NCBI RefSeq assembly: GCF_008831285.2
Contig: NW_022205095.1
Span: forward strand, 1-36,622
DNA length: 36,622 nt
Origin: Nymphaea colorata
Lineage: Eukaryota; Streptophyta; Magnoliopsida; Nymphaeales; Nymphaeaceae
Direction: 5' to 3'
Shown here piece by piece: positions 11,468-21,141 of the stretch. The notes below the pieces were generated by a model. It ran no database searches. It was given only the letters and a program-made list of their open reading frames with translations, and was not told where the DNA came from. Made by a program: the position numbers and the translations under genes. Every line of letters begins with the position of its first letter. Position 1 is the first letter of the stretch.

Positions 11468-13583
11468 ATGTTAACAACGACAATCTACACTAAATCTAAA
11501 AACAAGCATTACTTTGCAAAGATGCACAATATTTCTCAAAGGCCCTCTCCGAAAAAATCAAACCCCATATATTTATCTAAATAACCGCTTTGACCTCTTC
11601 ATCGCATCAGTCAGGCTTCAAGGACTCAATCCTGAGAAAGATGGAGAAAACGCAACTCTAACGCCTGAGATAGCCCAGAAGCCTAAAGTTCAACACCCCC
11701 AATTACTCCCATAACAACTATTACCTCGCCAATGACGAACTGCCTCCCGAACGCTCCTCACTTACATTCCCAGCAACAGAGAGATATATGAATATGTTGA
11801 TAGCAAATAAAAATTGGCTGAACTTCTCAACATCGAGCAAAAGAGCAGGAACTTGCTATAGATATCAAGATACACGAGTCTGGAGCGAAATTCGTCAGGA
11901 ATATCATTGTGGTTTGCTACTCTTGCGGAAATAAGTTGCTCCTAAAATACGGGATTAACAAGTTCAAAAATTAAACAAGGTACAAGCTTTACCTTTCGAC
12001 AATACCCACCTCCACTAGAATTAAAAAAGCATCTTCGTTAGTAAAGTCTTCAGATACAAGATCTTTATGAAGGAGCTAGAAAAACAAGACAAAAATATAA
12101 CCATAAAAGATTTTTGTAAGAACCTTCAAAGAAAATACAACCTCACCGAAAAAGATATTCGGTACTTTTTTTCGGTAATGCAAGAAAAAAGAGACCAGGA
12201 AATGAAAAGCTTGATAAATTTCTTAAAATAAAGCAACTCAAAGATATGGATGAGCATCAGATTTTCACAAAATTAACTAATCATGCTCCATAGTTCGAAT
12301 TTCCATCAAGCCATACCAAAGATCCAGACTTTTTCATGTTCTCCATGCAATACATGTACGAAAATTGCAAATTGTTCAGTCGGATTTGCTACTTTAGCTT
12401 CATTCCCGGCTTCATCACCAATAAAAGCAAAAATGGACAAAATCTGGGAAATCATCTCCTTTGCAGGCCTAAACCATTTCAACGAACTTGTTCCCTTCGC
12501 TATTGCCTTCTTGGATGTCAATGATCATAGCATTTAGTCTCTCACAGCTATCATTAGAAAATTCATGAAGGAGTTCAACGTCAGTCCATAAATAGTCATC
12601 ACACCTTATAGCTAATTCTACGATAATCTAATCGTACACACAAAGCAGAGCTAAAGTGCAATTTTCTTCACCTTTACGATGCCATCTGCTACATAGAAAC
12701 CGTTGGATAGCAGTTTAAAATATTTGCAATCGAATTATTTTCAAGACATTATCCTGAGTAAATAAAATTTTAATTCAAAGAAAAATGCAAGATCTTACTG
12801 CAAAAAGTAGAACCCACTCAAAAGAACATGGAAATATTCAACAAAATGATCGAAATTGCCCCAAAGATGTGCTTCGGACTAATAGATACCCATCTATTCA
12901 TCGGTCACATTTTCAAGTATTCTGCAAATAAATTCATGCTTAACTTAGTCAGGCAAATCTTCACAAAAGGTATCGTGAACGTGTATAATAGAAATAGAGT
13001 ATCTGGAAGGAGCGATCGTGCGTAGAAAATATAACAACTCCATGCCAACATTAATAAAGTCAATCTTTCTTGTATCTCGAGCAGCTATAAAGTACGACAA
13101 GGAAATACACGAGGATTTAGCACTGAGAGGAGGATACTGCCAATGGCGTGGCGAAAACTATCTCGATATGCCATAAATTTAGACCATTCGAACCTGCATC
13201 AAGAAGAATTTTCTCGATCTCATCATGGAGGAATACGGCAAGATCTTCGAAATGGAGGCAGCTGAGCGAGAGCTAAAGGATCCCACCTTAAAACAAATGA
13301 AAACATTCGATGTTTACGATAGAAGATCAAGAGTATCTTTGTGGTTTCAGCATTTCCATAGTTTAGCCCAGAACAATAATTCACCAAATTCATATGGAGA
13401 TGCAACTGCTGCTACTCTCTGAAGAGCGGCCTGCCCTGCAGTCACGAGATAAAGGTGGTGGTGACGACGGATACAAGTCTTTATGATCAAATCCATTAAT
13501 TGTGGTTAAAAAAGCGGGTATATGGTGAAAACCTGAAGAGGCGCGGTCGTACAAAGGGAACACGCAGAAATACCTAGAAATGA
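11468..13583 (+). CDS. MULE/FAR1-like transposase-derived protein with SWIM zinc finger
   Basis: About 700 residues, the size of FAR1/FHY3-type Mutator-derived proteins. The N-terminal part contains FVRNIIVVCYSCGNKLLLKY, a possible zinc-binding region. A helical segment (KDFCKNLQRKYNLTEKDIRY) precedes the core. The core has DPDFFMFSMQYMYENCKLF, then FAGLNHFNELVPFAIAFLDV and a Glu-Ser pair followed by LTAIIRKFMKEFNVSPEIVI, the layout of the MULE domain (NPxFFY, FVGVNHHGQ..FGxAL, ExxxxxxWLF, PxxIITD). The C-terminus has CNCCYSLKSGLPCSH (13401-13445), a SWIM finger CxC-x9-CxH, then a basic tail ending at TGA 13581. The Asp expected in FDTTY and ITD are not seen (SFPASS and ITP instead), so strand transfer activity is doubtful. 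There are no terminal inverted repeats in the flanks. The SWIM call is firmer than the MULE call. Frame breaks are frequent, so residue losses need checking. Confidence 0.6.
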
Positions 13584-13651
13584 TTTGAACCGTTTATCTT
13601 GTAAGTCAGTTATTGTTCTCTTTGAATGTATGAACTTTTATAAAATAATGA

Positions 13652-13969
13652 TCATTAGTTCCTCGTGAGAGTTTTTTGAGGGTTTTCTTCATCTTTCTGA
13701 TTCTCCTCAATTGTTTTTTTGGACTTAGATTTTCTAATGACTGCAATTGATTCCATGAGTTGATTGATTCTTTCGATGAGTCTTTTTCGTTGGCCGATGA
13801 TGCCCTCATCGTTGGTTGCGAACACGTTCGATTATAATTTTTTGAGAGTTTGATCGAGGATGGATTTGGCGGACATTAGACTGTTATCGTTGATCTGGGT
13901 TTGCGCATAGTCGATTGCCTTCTCTTCGGTGTTGAGGATGGTCCGAAGCCGATCCTACGATTCCTGCAT
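13652..13969 (-). CDS. Small helical protein, about 105 aa
   Basis: Clean open frame with TAA/TAG as Glu and a TGA stop. It is mostly helical and charged (LRTILNTEEKAIDYAQTQIN, LDQTLKKLESNVFATNDEG, RKRLIERINQLMESIAVIRK). The segment just upstream on the minus strand ends TTATTATTCATGCAG, which looks like an intron 3' end. The ATG used here may therefore lie inside an intron, and the real first exon may be further upstream (13970-14025). The arrangement faintly recalls SNARE or tethering proteins, but I do not assign a function. Confidence 0.55.
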
Positions 13970-14036
13970 GAATAATAAAAAAGTAATGACTATAAAACAT
14001 GGTTGATTAGCATTCATAATTCATACATTTAAAAGA

Positions 14037-14691
14037 TCACTATAGATATGAAAACACATCACTCAGCTCGTGCCGGGAGGACAGGATCAGTAAGAATCTA
14101 AATGGACTCTCCTGCTTAGGGATTTAGAGAGTGGATATCGAATCTAATAACTATTAAAGTTGAGGAGGTCGGTTTTGAAGATGATTGCGATGGTCTTGAT
14201 TTGTATTTTTTTTGATGTGATTAATTCTATCAAAGAATTAAGCCCATATCCAATATCCTTGGGGGCAGTTTAGGCCTACATCTTTATAAAGGCCCTGAAT
14301 TGGTAATTGAATAGTTTCTTTGACCGAAGATACAATTCTCCTGTCTTAGAGTTCAAGTTCTTTATCTTTTCCTGGTCGTTTTTGAATTGTTCGATAAATG
14401 AGGAGCAGGGAAAGTATTAAAGCTCGCTTGATTTATATGGAAGGACCACGGCATCGGCCACTTATTCTTAGAATTTTCCCATCTTTGCAACGATGTGATG
14501 GTTTTCCAATTCGATCACTATACTTGCCTTGTATGCGGGTTTCTTTATTTTTTTCTTGGGATTGGTTACACTCGATATTTTCTCAATTGCTGCTGGATTT
14601 CTTATATTATCGTCGGTATATGACGTTCACTCTGCTCTTCCTTTCTTTTTGGCTTTACATAGTCAAGATATTCGATAGATTCACCCTACAT
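14037..14691 (-). CDS. Unknown protein, about 215 aa
   Basis: Starts with MEGESIEYLDYVKPKRKEEQ, a basic, Glu-rich N-terminus. The main part (YKASIVIELENHHIVAKMG, DIGYGLNSLIELITSKKIQI, KTIAIIFKTDLLNFNS) looks like a folded alpha/beta domain. After a frame break near 14150 the best continuation is FRFLLILSSRHELSDVFSYL, ending at TGA 14037-14039. No family is recognised. Upstream, 196 AT-rich bases separate it from the divergent gene at 14888. Confidence 0.55.
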
Positions 14692-14887
14692 CGATCAGCT
14701 CGATATAAAAGATAAAAAACGATTGATATATATTCTGTAGATAAATTTCTCGAGGTTTATAGATAGATTTTTAAAAACAGCAATATCAACTTTGCGTTAT
14801 TTGCTTCATTTCCTTAAAGCCTGCAAATAGTTGTCACCCTCTGCAGATTAAAATAATAATTAGTTTCTATTCTATAAAAATTCTAAA

Positions 14888-15139
14888 ATGGAAGGCCAGG
14901 ATAATCAAGTAGTCACAATCACTATCGAATAATTGAATTCCCTGCTCGAGCAGCACTCGATCATGAAGACAGAGATAGAAAATTTGAAGCAAAGTTTGGC
15001 CCAGTGCTAAAATAAGTGGAATAAGATTGTTCGAAATACGCTAAGATAGAATGTTGAACTCAAGAGCTAGAATAAGCAACTAAAGGAAAGAAACAAGCAA
15101 TTAGAATCCACCATCAACGCCACTTTCTCACCCAGTTGA
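14888..15139 (+). CDS. Small coiled-coil protein, 83 aa
   Basis: Uninterrupted frame using TAA/TAG as Glu, from ATG 14888 to TGA 15137-15139. Nearly all of it is coiled coil (ITIEELNSLLEQHSIMKTEI, ENLKQSLAQCENKWNKIV, KQLKERNKQLESTINATF). Function unknown. It shows that not every gene here carries frame breaks. Confidence 0.65.
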
Positions 15140-15154
15140 TAATACTTACATTAA

Positions 15155-15395
15155 TCATATCAAATTATCGGAAAAAGACCCTTGCTATTGTTTAAAGGGT
15201 TAATCAATTAGCTTTTGAAAATTATAGCAAAGTTTCCATGAGTATTCGGCATTATTTGCATTTTTTGTCTCTCGGTATATGAAATTTGCTTCCTGATAAG
15301 CGTTATGATCGTTTTTTGAGCCTGGGATTAAAATGATGAGCTTTTTCAGAATTAAATGCTCAAAAAAATATTTTTTTTGAAAAATATACAAGCAT
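15155..15395 (-). CDS. Possible small protein, doubtful
   Basis: A frame ending at TGA 15155-15157 contains HLILKKLIILIPGSKNDHNA and ETKNANNAEYSWKLCYNFQ. It has no ATG of its own. An ATG at 15395 lies in another frame, and the two are separated by an A8/T7 run that could hide an indel. It sits between two plus-strand genes. No family recognised, and it may be spurious. Confidence 0.25.
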
Positions 15396-15516
15396 AGAAA
15401 AAGGAAATATTCCTTTTCTTCACATCATGATCTTTTGAAACCCTTGCCCAGCACTGGTCCAGATTTTCAGTCTCGGCCTTAATTTGTTTATTTAATAATA
15501 ACTTCAGAAATATCAG

Positions 15517-18500
15517 ATGAAAGCTTTAATTGGCTTTACTTATCAACTAGTAATTATCCATCTTCTCCTGCAACCAGCCTTTCACCAAAATATTGCCTCC
15601 TCATCATTCGCATCAGGTACCTTTGCCTAGAAATAGATCAAATCATCCTCTGGAACGGCAATACCGCTATCCAATATCAGCAAGGCACCACTCCATACCA
15701 GTTCAGCGGCAGCTTTGAAAACCCACCTGCAAATATTAGCCGAGTTTTTCCCATATTAAATGGTTTTAACTTCATTAACCAATATAGAATTTCCTTCAGT
15801 GTCACTGCCGTAATCAGCAATCCCTCAAGCGGAACCTATACCATTGACTTCACACCTTTAAACTCGACTATTTTTTTTTCAGTTTCCTTCACAATTATGG
15901 GCGTAAGCACCGGAACATCAGGATTGTTTTATCTTGATCGATATTGTAAGCGTGAATATACATAGACCTGATCCCCTCTGTGATCAATGACACCACAAGA
16001 GCTCCAGCGACCAACCAAGAAACTTTCACATTTAACTCTGGCGTTGTCATAGCTGATGGAAGTTTTTAGATACGTAATTTTATCAGTTTTCTTGATTCAT
16101 ACCACGGAAACGGAATCACAGGAGTTGTGATATCCCCAACTAGTACCTATGTTACTGGAAGTTACTAATTCAATGTCACAGCGTATGTGTAGCCAGGATC
16201 GGAACTATATCTTTGCTCTATAGTAGTGATGGTCATCAACATGAACGCTCTCCTCGTCCACCATACAGAGTTTGCCGTCAGTGGCATTCAAATATTATAA
16301 AACTTTTCAAGTTTGCCAGATAGTACCCTACTCTCGCAAACAAGTTCAAATTTTTCAATTCCCGGCAGGTATGGCCCAGCCATGAGCAGAAACTGCAGCA
16401 TCGGATTTTATGGGATGTATGCAAGTACAGATTCTTCAACGAAATCCGTGATGTTTGATTACACATCAAGCTCAGGAGTGATGAACGTGATCAGTGCTAT
16501 AGGAGGAGGAGGTGTAATGGTGAACTACCAAGCCTTGTGCATCACCGATTGCACTTCTGATGGATTCTATTCAAGCGCGCTTCAAAGGTGTGACTTTTGC
16601 AAAAATTACATTAAATATTGTTAGGAGTGTACAAGCTCAACGTATTGCACGAATTGCGGAACCAATACCTTCTATGACCCTATTCGTCGACGCTGCTCAT
16701 GCAATTTCGGTATAAGAGTCATCGGAGGATGTACACAAATCACTGCTTGCCTCAGTGTTGATGACAACGGACGATGCTTGCAATGTCAGGCAGGATTTAC
16801 CTTATCAACCAATGGATTCATTTGCTCGTGTCCTAGTGGAACCCATGTTGCCGGTTGGGGGTGCACCAATATCTCAGGATGCATCACTGCTGCAACTGCC
16901 TATGGAACGTCTAAATGTTTTGCCTGCAACAATACTTTGCATTTCAAGACAGACGGAAAAGGAGGTTGTGAATGCGGAGCTGGATATACTTAATACAATG
17001 GTGCCTGTATAACTCTTTGTGGAAACGGATAGCTATTTGGACTATAGCAATGCGATGATGGAAACCACGTAGAAGGCGATGGCTGTTCTTCAGTTTGCCA
17101 AATATAGACATCCTATGTTTGCAATAACACAGGGACAGGGTCAGCATCAGTCTGTTCCTACAAGACAGAGTTCGCATAGATCAATCTGGTGTAGACATAT
17201 CGAGACAATGAAGAAAACGCAGGATATTTCATCTTCACTGTATAACCTGCCATCTCCAATCTCAACAAAATGGATTTCACCTCTGCAATTAACATTAGCT
17301 GTGCTTCCAGGATATCTAAGCCTGATATCAGTTACTCCGATGGCCTTCTTAAAATAAAAGTGGTATTCTTGGAGAATATCGAGAACAAAATGATGAATAT
17401 CACCTTGAAATTCAACCAAACAATCGTCCTCCATAAACCTGTATCAAGCGTATTCGATATTAAATCCCAAAATTCTCCGATGACTATCTTCACCAAGTTC
17501 CCATAATTCGATTTTATAAGTTTGTATCTCAAGATCCTCTCGGTAGCTGCAGTTGTGGTATTTATGCTTGGATCCTGGGCACATAAGATGATTGGAGTCG
17601 AAACTATTCATATCTTTCAGTTCATTTTCTTCACCAGCATCTACGAAGTGACATATTCCGATCTTTTTATCAGTTCCATTCGGTCTTTGCGATTCACTGC
17701 CAATTACCCAGATATATTTTATAATTAGATGATAGGATTAAAATAAGGAGACATTTTCCAAAGCCTCATGTTCGCCTTCAGTTTCCTAGGTAACTATTTT
17801 ATAATCGGAACCGTAACCTTTATCGTAATCTTCATTTTCATCGTTATCTACTTGTTGAAAATGTACAAAAGTAATCAAAAACTGTAAAGACAATAACGCT
17901 TGCACTAGCCACTGCAGGAAGATTCATCTTAGGTTGATCTAGTTTACTAGACAAGAAAAGAAACGTTATATTCGGTTGCCTTCTTTCCGATAGTCGTTGG
18001 ATATTATCTGCAATGCTTCTTTGCAGTATAGGCTCAGCTGTATCGGAAATCCGATGAGAAGACAAGATTGACCTATATTACTAATTCGATACTGGCAATC
18101 CTGTTCATTTGTATGGCCTCCTTTACTATCTTTAGAGAAATTTTCTTCAATTTAAGATACAATTCGAAATCATTATTCTACAATGTGAAGAATCGGTATA
18201 TTGCCGTTTACCTCGTCAACATCCTCTTGAATATCGTCTTCTATAACTTCTCAGATCGCTTCCAATACGATCTCACCATTATGGCCTCTTACAACTTCGC
18301 ATATTTCATGGTGATTCTTTTCTATCGACCATACCAACACCATCTTCACAATTTTCACATACTTTACAACCAAACCATCTATGTGTTATGGATCGTCCTG
18401 CTGATATACCAAGATAGGGCAGCAAATAAACTCTCTGATGATAATAAGTATTTCGTTCTCACTGGGTTTATCTCCGCTTTGTCTCTTTCGCTTTTAATAT

Positions 18501-19009
18501 CAGTCTTGAGGGTAATCCTTGAAATCATCGAAAAAGGAAACCAAAAACAGAAGATCATTAAATATTTCAAGCATGAGTAATAAAGAGCCATGAATTTGAA
18601 GAAAAGGTCAGAGAGAAGGATCAAGAATATCTTGAGGAGAGATGTTGACAGCATGGCCAAATATTGGATTTAAGACCAACAAAGACTGGCCGTTGAGAAT
18701 AACCGCGAGATTATCAATGCAGAACGAAATGCACTAGGAATGGGAAACCTATTTGAGCCAGCCAATATCACCAGAAAGGAACAAAACTAAACAAATTTAG
18801 TAAAGAAATTTACAAGTATTGATGAAGCCATCTCAGGGTAAGCCCCTGATTCGAGATAAAGAGAATAAAGAGAGAATAGAAAGTGGAGGCAAGAGGTTGA
18901 ATTGGAGGAGATAAAAATGAAGCTAAGATAAAATCTAATCAAATACAAGCAAAAAAATAAAGAAAAACAGAGATAGGAAGAATCGGACTTTGTCCGAAAA
19001 CACTTCTGA
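15517..19009 (+). CDS. Polytopic membrane protein with lectin-like, Cys-rich and DUF4215 ectodomain
   Basis: About 1160 residues. A hydrophobic N-terminus (MKALIGFTYQLVIIHLLLQP) serves as signal. Two H-type-lectin-like segments follow (YQFSGSFENPPANISRVFPI with QYRISFSVTAVISN, then FNSGVVIADGSF with FNVTAYVEPGSELYLC). Next are growth-factor-receptor-like Cys repeats (CTSSTYCTNCGTNTFYD, CLQCQAGFTLSTNGFICSCP). A clear DUF4215/Myxo-disulphide unit (LEQCDDGNHVEGDGCSSVCQ) is at about 17040-17100. After about 150 residues come several membrane helices (ILSVAAVVVFMLGSWAHKM, FIIGTVTFIVIFIFIVIYLL, YSVAFFPIVVGYYLQCFFAV, SILAILFICMASFTIF, YNQTIYVLWIVLLIYQ, LSLSLLISVLRVILEII). A Glu/Lys-rich coiled-coil tail is cytosolic and ends at TGA 19007. 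Ciliates have large families with this layout, presumably sensory or surface receptors; the ligand is unknown. Frame breaks at about 17885 and 18040 and others. Confidence 0.8.
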
Positions 19010-19032
19010 TGATTTAATCCATACTTTTGCAA

Positions 19033-19686
19033 TCAAAACTTAAAGATAAGCTCAATAATCCCAGTAAAAAGGATTATAATCCCCCTTTTCAATCTTTTAG
19101 AAGGTTTAGGATTATAATATTATTAATCATTTATTCTTGGTCCGTCTGTCTTGAAGTTGCTCTTCCTGCTGACGCATTTGGCAGTCTTACACCTAACTGA
19201 CAAGACATCCAAAGGAAGCATCTACTTTTTGATTTTTTAATTAACATCTTTAACCTTCACGCTATTCGACCTCGAGACTTTCTTCTTGCATTTCGACGGT
19301 TTTTAATTTAATTTATGATCAAACTGACTCGCATTGGTGGTGACAAACTCGCACTCATCTATCTTATCGTCCATGAACAGCGTGTCTATCTTTAAATTAG
19401 TTTATTTGTTGTTAGGGATGGAGTTTCTAACAGTTTATTTGAATCTCTTTTTTTCCTGGCAAATCTTATGCTTGATGAGTGAGCTAACGTCAGGAAGGGA
19501 ATCAAAGATATCGTAATTATCGAAGATGATCTGCTTGTTCTTTTTCATCGTATCTTCCCCATAGAAGCTTAGACTCAATTTTTGAATATCCTTCTTTGTT
19601 GATAAAAAGGAAGGGGATTGACCATTGGATCGCTGCTAGATTTTATTCTAGACTTTGTGCCTCCTGCTCTTCTTGATATCAAACAT
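19033..19686 (-). CDS. Unknown basic protein, about 217 aa
   Basis: One unbroken frame from ATG 19686 to TGA 19033-19035 under UAR=Glu. It is Lys/Ser-rich and probably disordered, with short motifs such as MFDIKKSRRHKVENKIEQRS, KKNKQIIFDNYDIFDSLPDV and DDKIDECEFVTTNASQF, and several Cys near the end (VRCKTAKCVSRKSN). The last 30 residues run through AT-rich sequence containing a palindrome and may not be translated if a base is missing near 19127. The stop lies 23 bases from the stop of the convergent membrane-protein gene. No family recognised. Confidence 0.6.
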
Positions 19687-19827
19687 ATTAATAAACGTTT
19701 ATATTTTAATTATATTTTATATTAACTGTTAAAACCACGCTAAAATAAAATGGAAAAATAAGAAAATCAATCAAACCTTGCAAAAAAAGATTAGACGACA
19801 ATCAAGGAATCGTCGGTTTATTGTTTT

Positions 19828-21012
19828 TCATTTTATCCAATCCATAAATTTTCTTATTGCGTTTCTAACAATTGCATGACTCTCGTGGTGATCGTTATCA
19901 ACTTTAAGATCTTACTTTTGAAAATGCTGTCCCTTCTCGTAGGCAACTGACCGTTGCTCGTAGGCTTTGATGTATTATGCAGTATATTCGGGATGAAATT
20001 GATAAGTCCAAATCCGTTTGTCTTCTGAGATCAATGATTAAAGTTCGCAACTTTAACTTTCTCCTACCTTTAAAAATCCCTTGGGTATGGTGCATACATG
20101 ATCATTATGGTATTCAAATAACTTATACTCCTTTCTTTATTGGTTCAAAATCTCATCCAAAAATGGCACCTATAGGCTATTCTCTTCATGATTAAAACTT
20201 ACCTTTTATGGACCTTTGATGAGCTTGCGCTGACAAACGGTTGATCCATGAAGATGACATAGAAATTGATGACCAAAACAAGTTCCTATGATCTTAAGTC
20301 TTTTGTTGGTGTGATGGCTTGGAGTAGATTTGTTCCAAATTTTTTCATTTGAGGACACATATTATTGACTGAGTAGGAACTTCCAGTAAGGATTAACACA
20401 TCTTGATGGTTAATTTGCTTCACTGTTGGAATCTGGTCGCTAATGATCTTGAATGATTGCCACTGATCCCCAAATCTATAAAATTGGCCAGCGTATAGGC
20501 CCTAGAGGTGTATCTTTGGCTTCAGCTTGTCCAGGTTAGCAACAGAAGCGCTGAAATTTATTATAGCCACCTTTTTGCCTTTCTTAGGCACTTATGACAA
20601 AATTTCCTGACGTAAACTGTCCCTTAAATGCTATCGAAGGTCGAAGTTGTCTGCTCGAATCAATGTCTACGTTCTAAAGTTTTAATTCCTTGCAAGTTTT
20701 CCTTGAAATAGCCTCTTCGACTGAAGTCACAAACAATATCTCGTCATTCGCCTTGAGAACATTGCCCTTGGTCAAGAGTTCAAAGATATAGTCACACCAA
20801 GCTTCAAAGTAATCGTATTATTGCGGGTTCATCAAATGATCTTAAAGCTAATATGCGAATTTATGTGATAGGTAGTTTTGGAGGTTGGGCGGTTTGAGCT
20901 TGATCTTATTTTATAGGTATTCTGCCAGCGAAAGGACAAAGGACATAGAACTGGTGAGAGAAAGATGGGCTGATTGCCGCATTACCGAACATGGTGGTTG
21001 GAAATGAAGCAT
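19828..21012 (-). CDS. Class I glutamine amidotransferase-like protein with N-terminal extension
   Basis: The C-terminal about 230 residues carry a class I GATase fold. VAIINFSASVANLDKLK is followed by DVLILTGSSYSVNN, then the nucleophile elbow KIIGTCFGHQFLCHLHGSTV (Cys nucleophile), FEYHNDHVCTIPKGFLKV and the catalytic His/Glu in IWTYQFHPEYTAEYI. This is closest to stand-alone GMP-synthase-like amidotransferases or gamma-glutamyl peptidases that hydrolyse glutamine or glutamyl amides. The first about 150 residues (SMSFVLSLAEYLENKIKLKP, YFEAWCDYIFELLTKGNVL, ILFVTSVEEAISRKTCKEL) are not recognised. They could be a partner domain or a separate gene, because a frame break lies near 20660. Another break precedes the Cys motif near 20290. 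TGA at 19828-19830. Confidence 0.75.
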
Positions 21013-21141
21013 ATCTTAGTTCTCTTTATCGACATACGATATGTTCTTTGAGAACACTTAAATTAATTATATTCGATCAAAAGAAGCTAAAATATGTTGA
21101 TAATTGATAGGGTAGTTTTACTTATCAGCAGCGTAACTAGA

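Noticed and set aside
11423-13651. Intact Mutator-type transposon around the SWIM gene
   Set aside because: No terminal inverted repeats or target-site duplications could be seen in the short flanks, which directly adjoin other genes.
14398-14715. Plus-strand ORF with hydrophobic product
   Set aside because: Antisense to the minus-strand gene at 14037-14691, whose frame is long and charged and has plausible start and stop.
8831-19009. Bacterial-type or phage gene cluster
   Set aside because: Signal peptides, Cys-rich repeats, short introns, telomere and eukaryotic families on all sides show ordinary ciliate nuclear DNA; no ribosome binding sites or operon spacing.
19750-19830. Plus-strand ORF starting MEKEENQSNLAKKDETTIKE
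   Set aside because: It soon runs into sequence antisense to the well-supported C-terminus of the glutamine amidotransferase-like gene, and the reading there is not protein-like. Probably chance.
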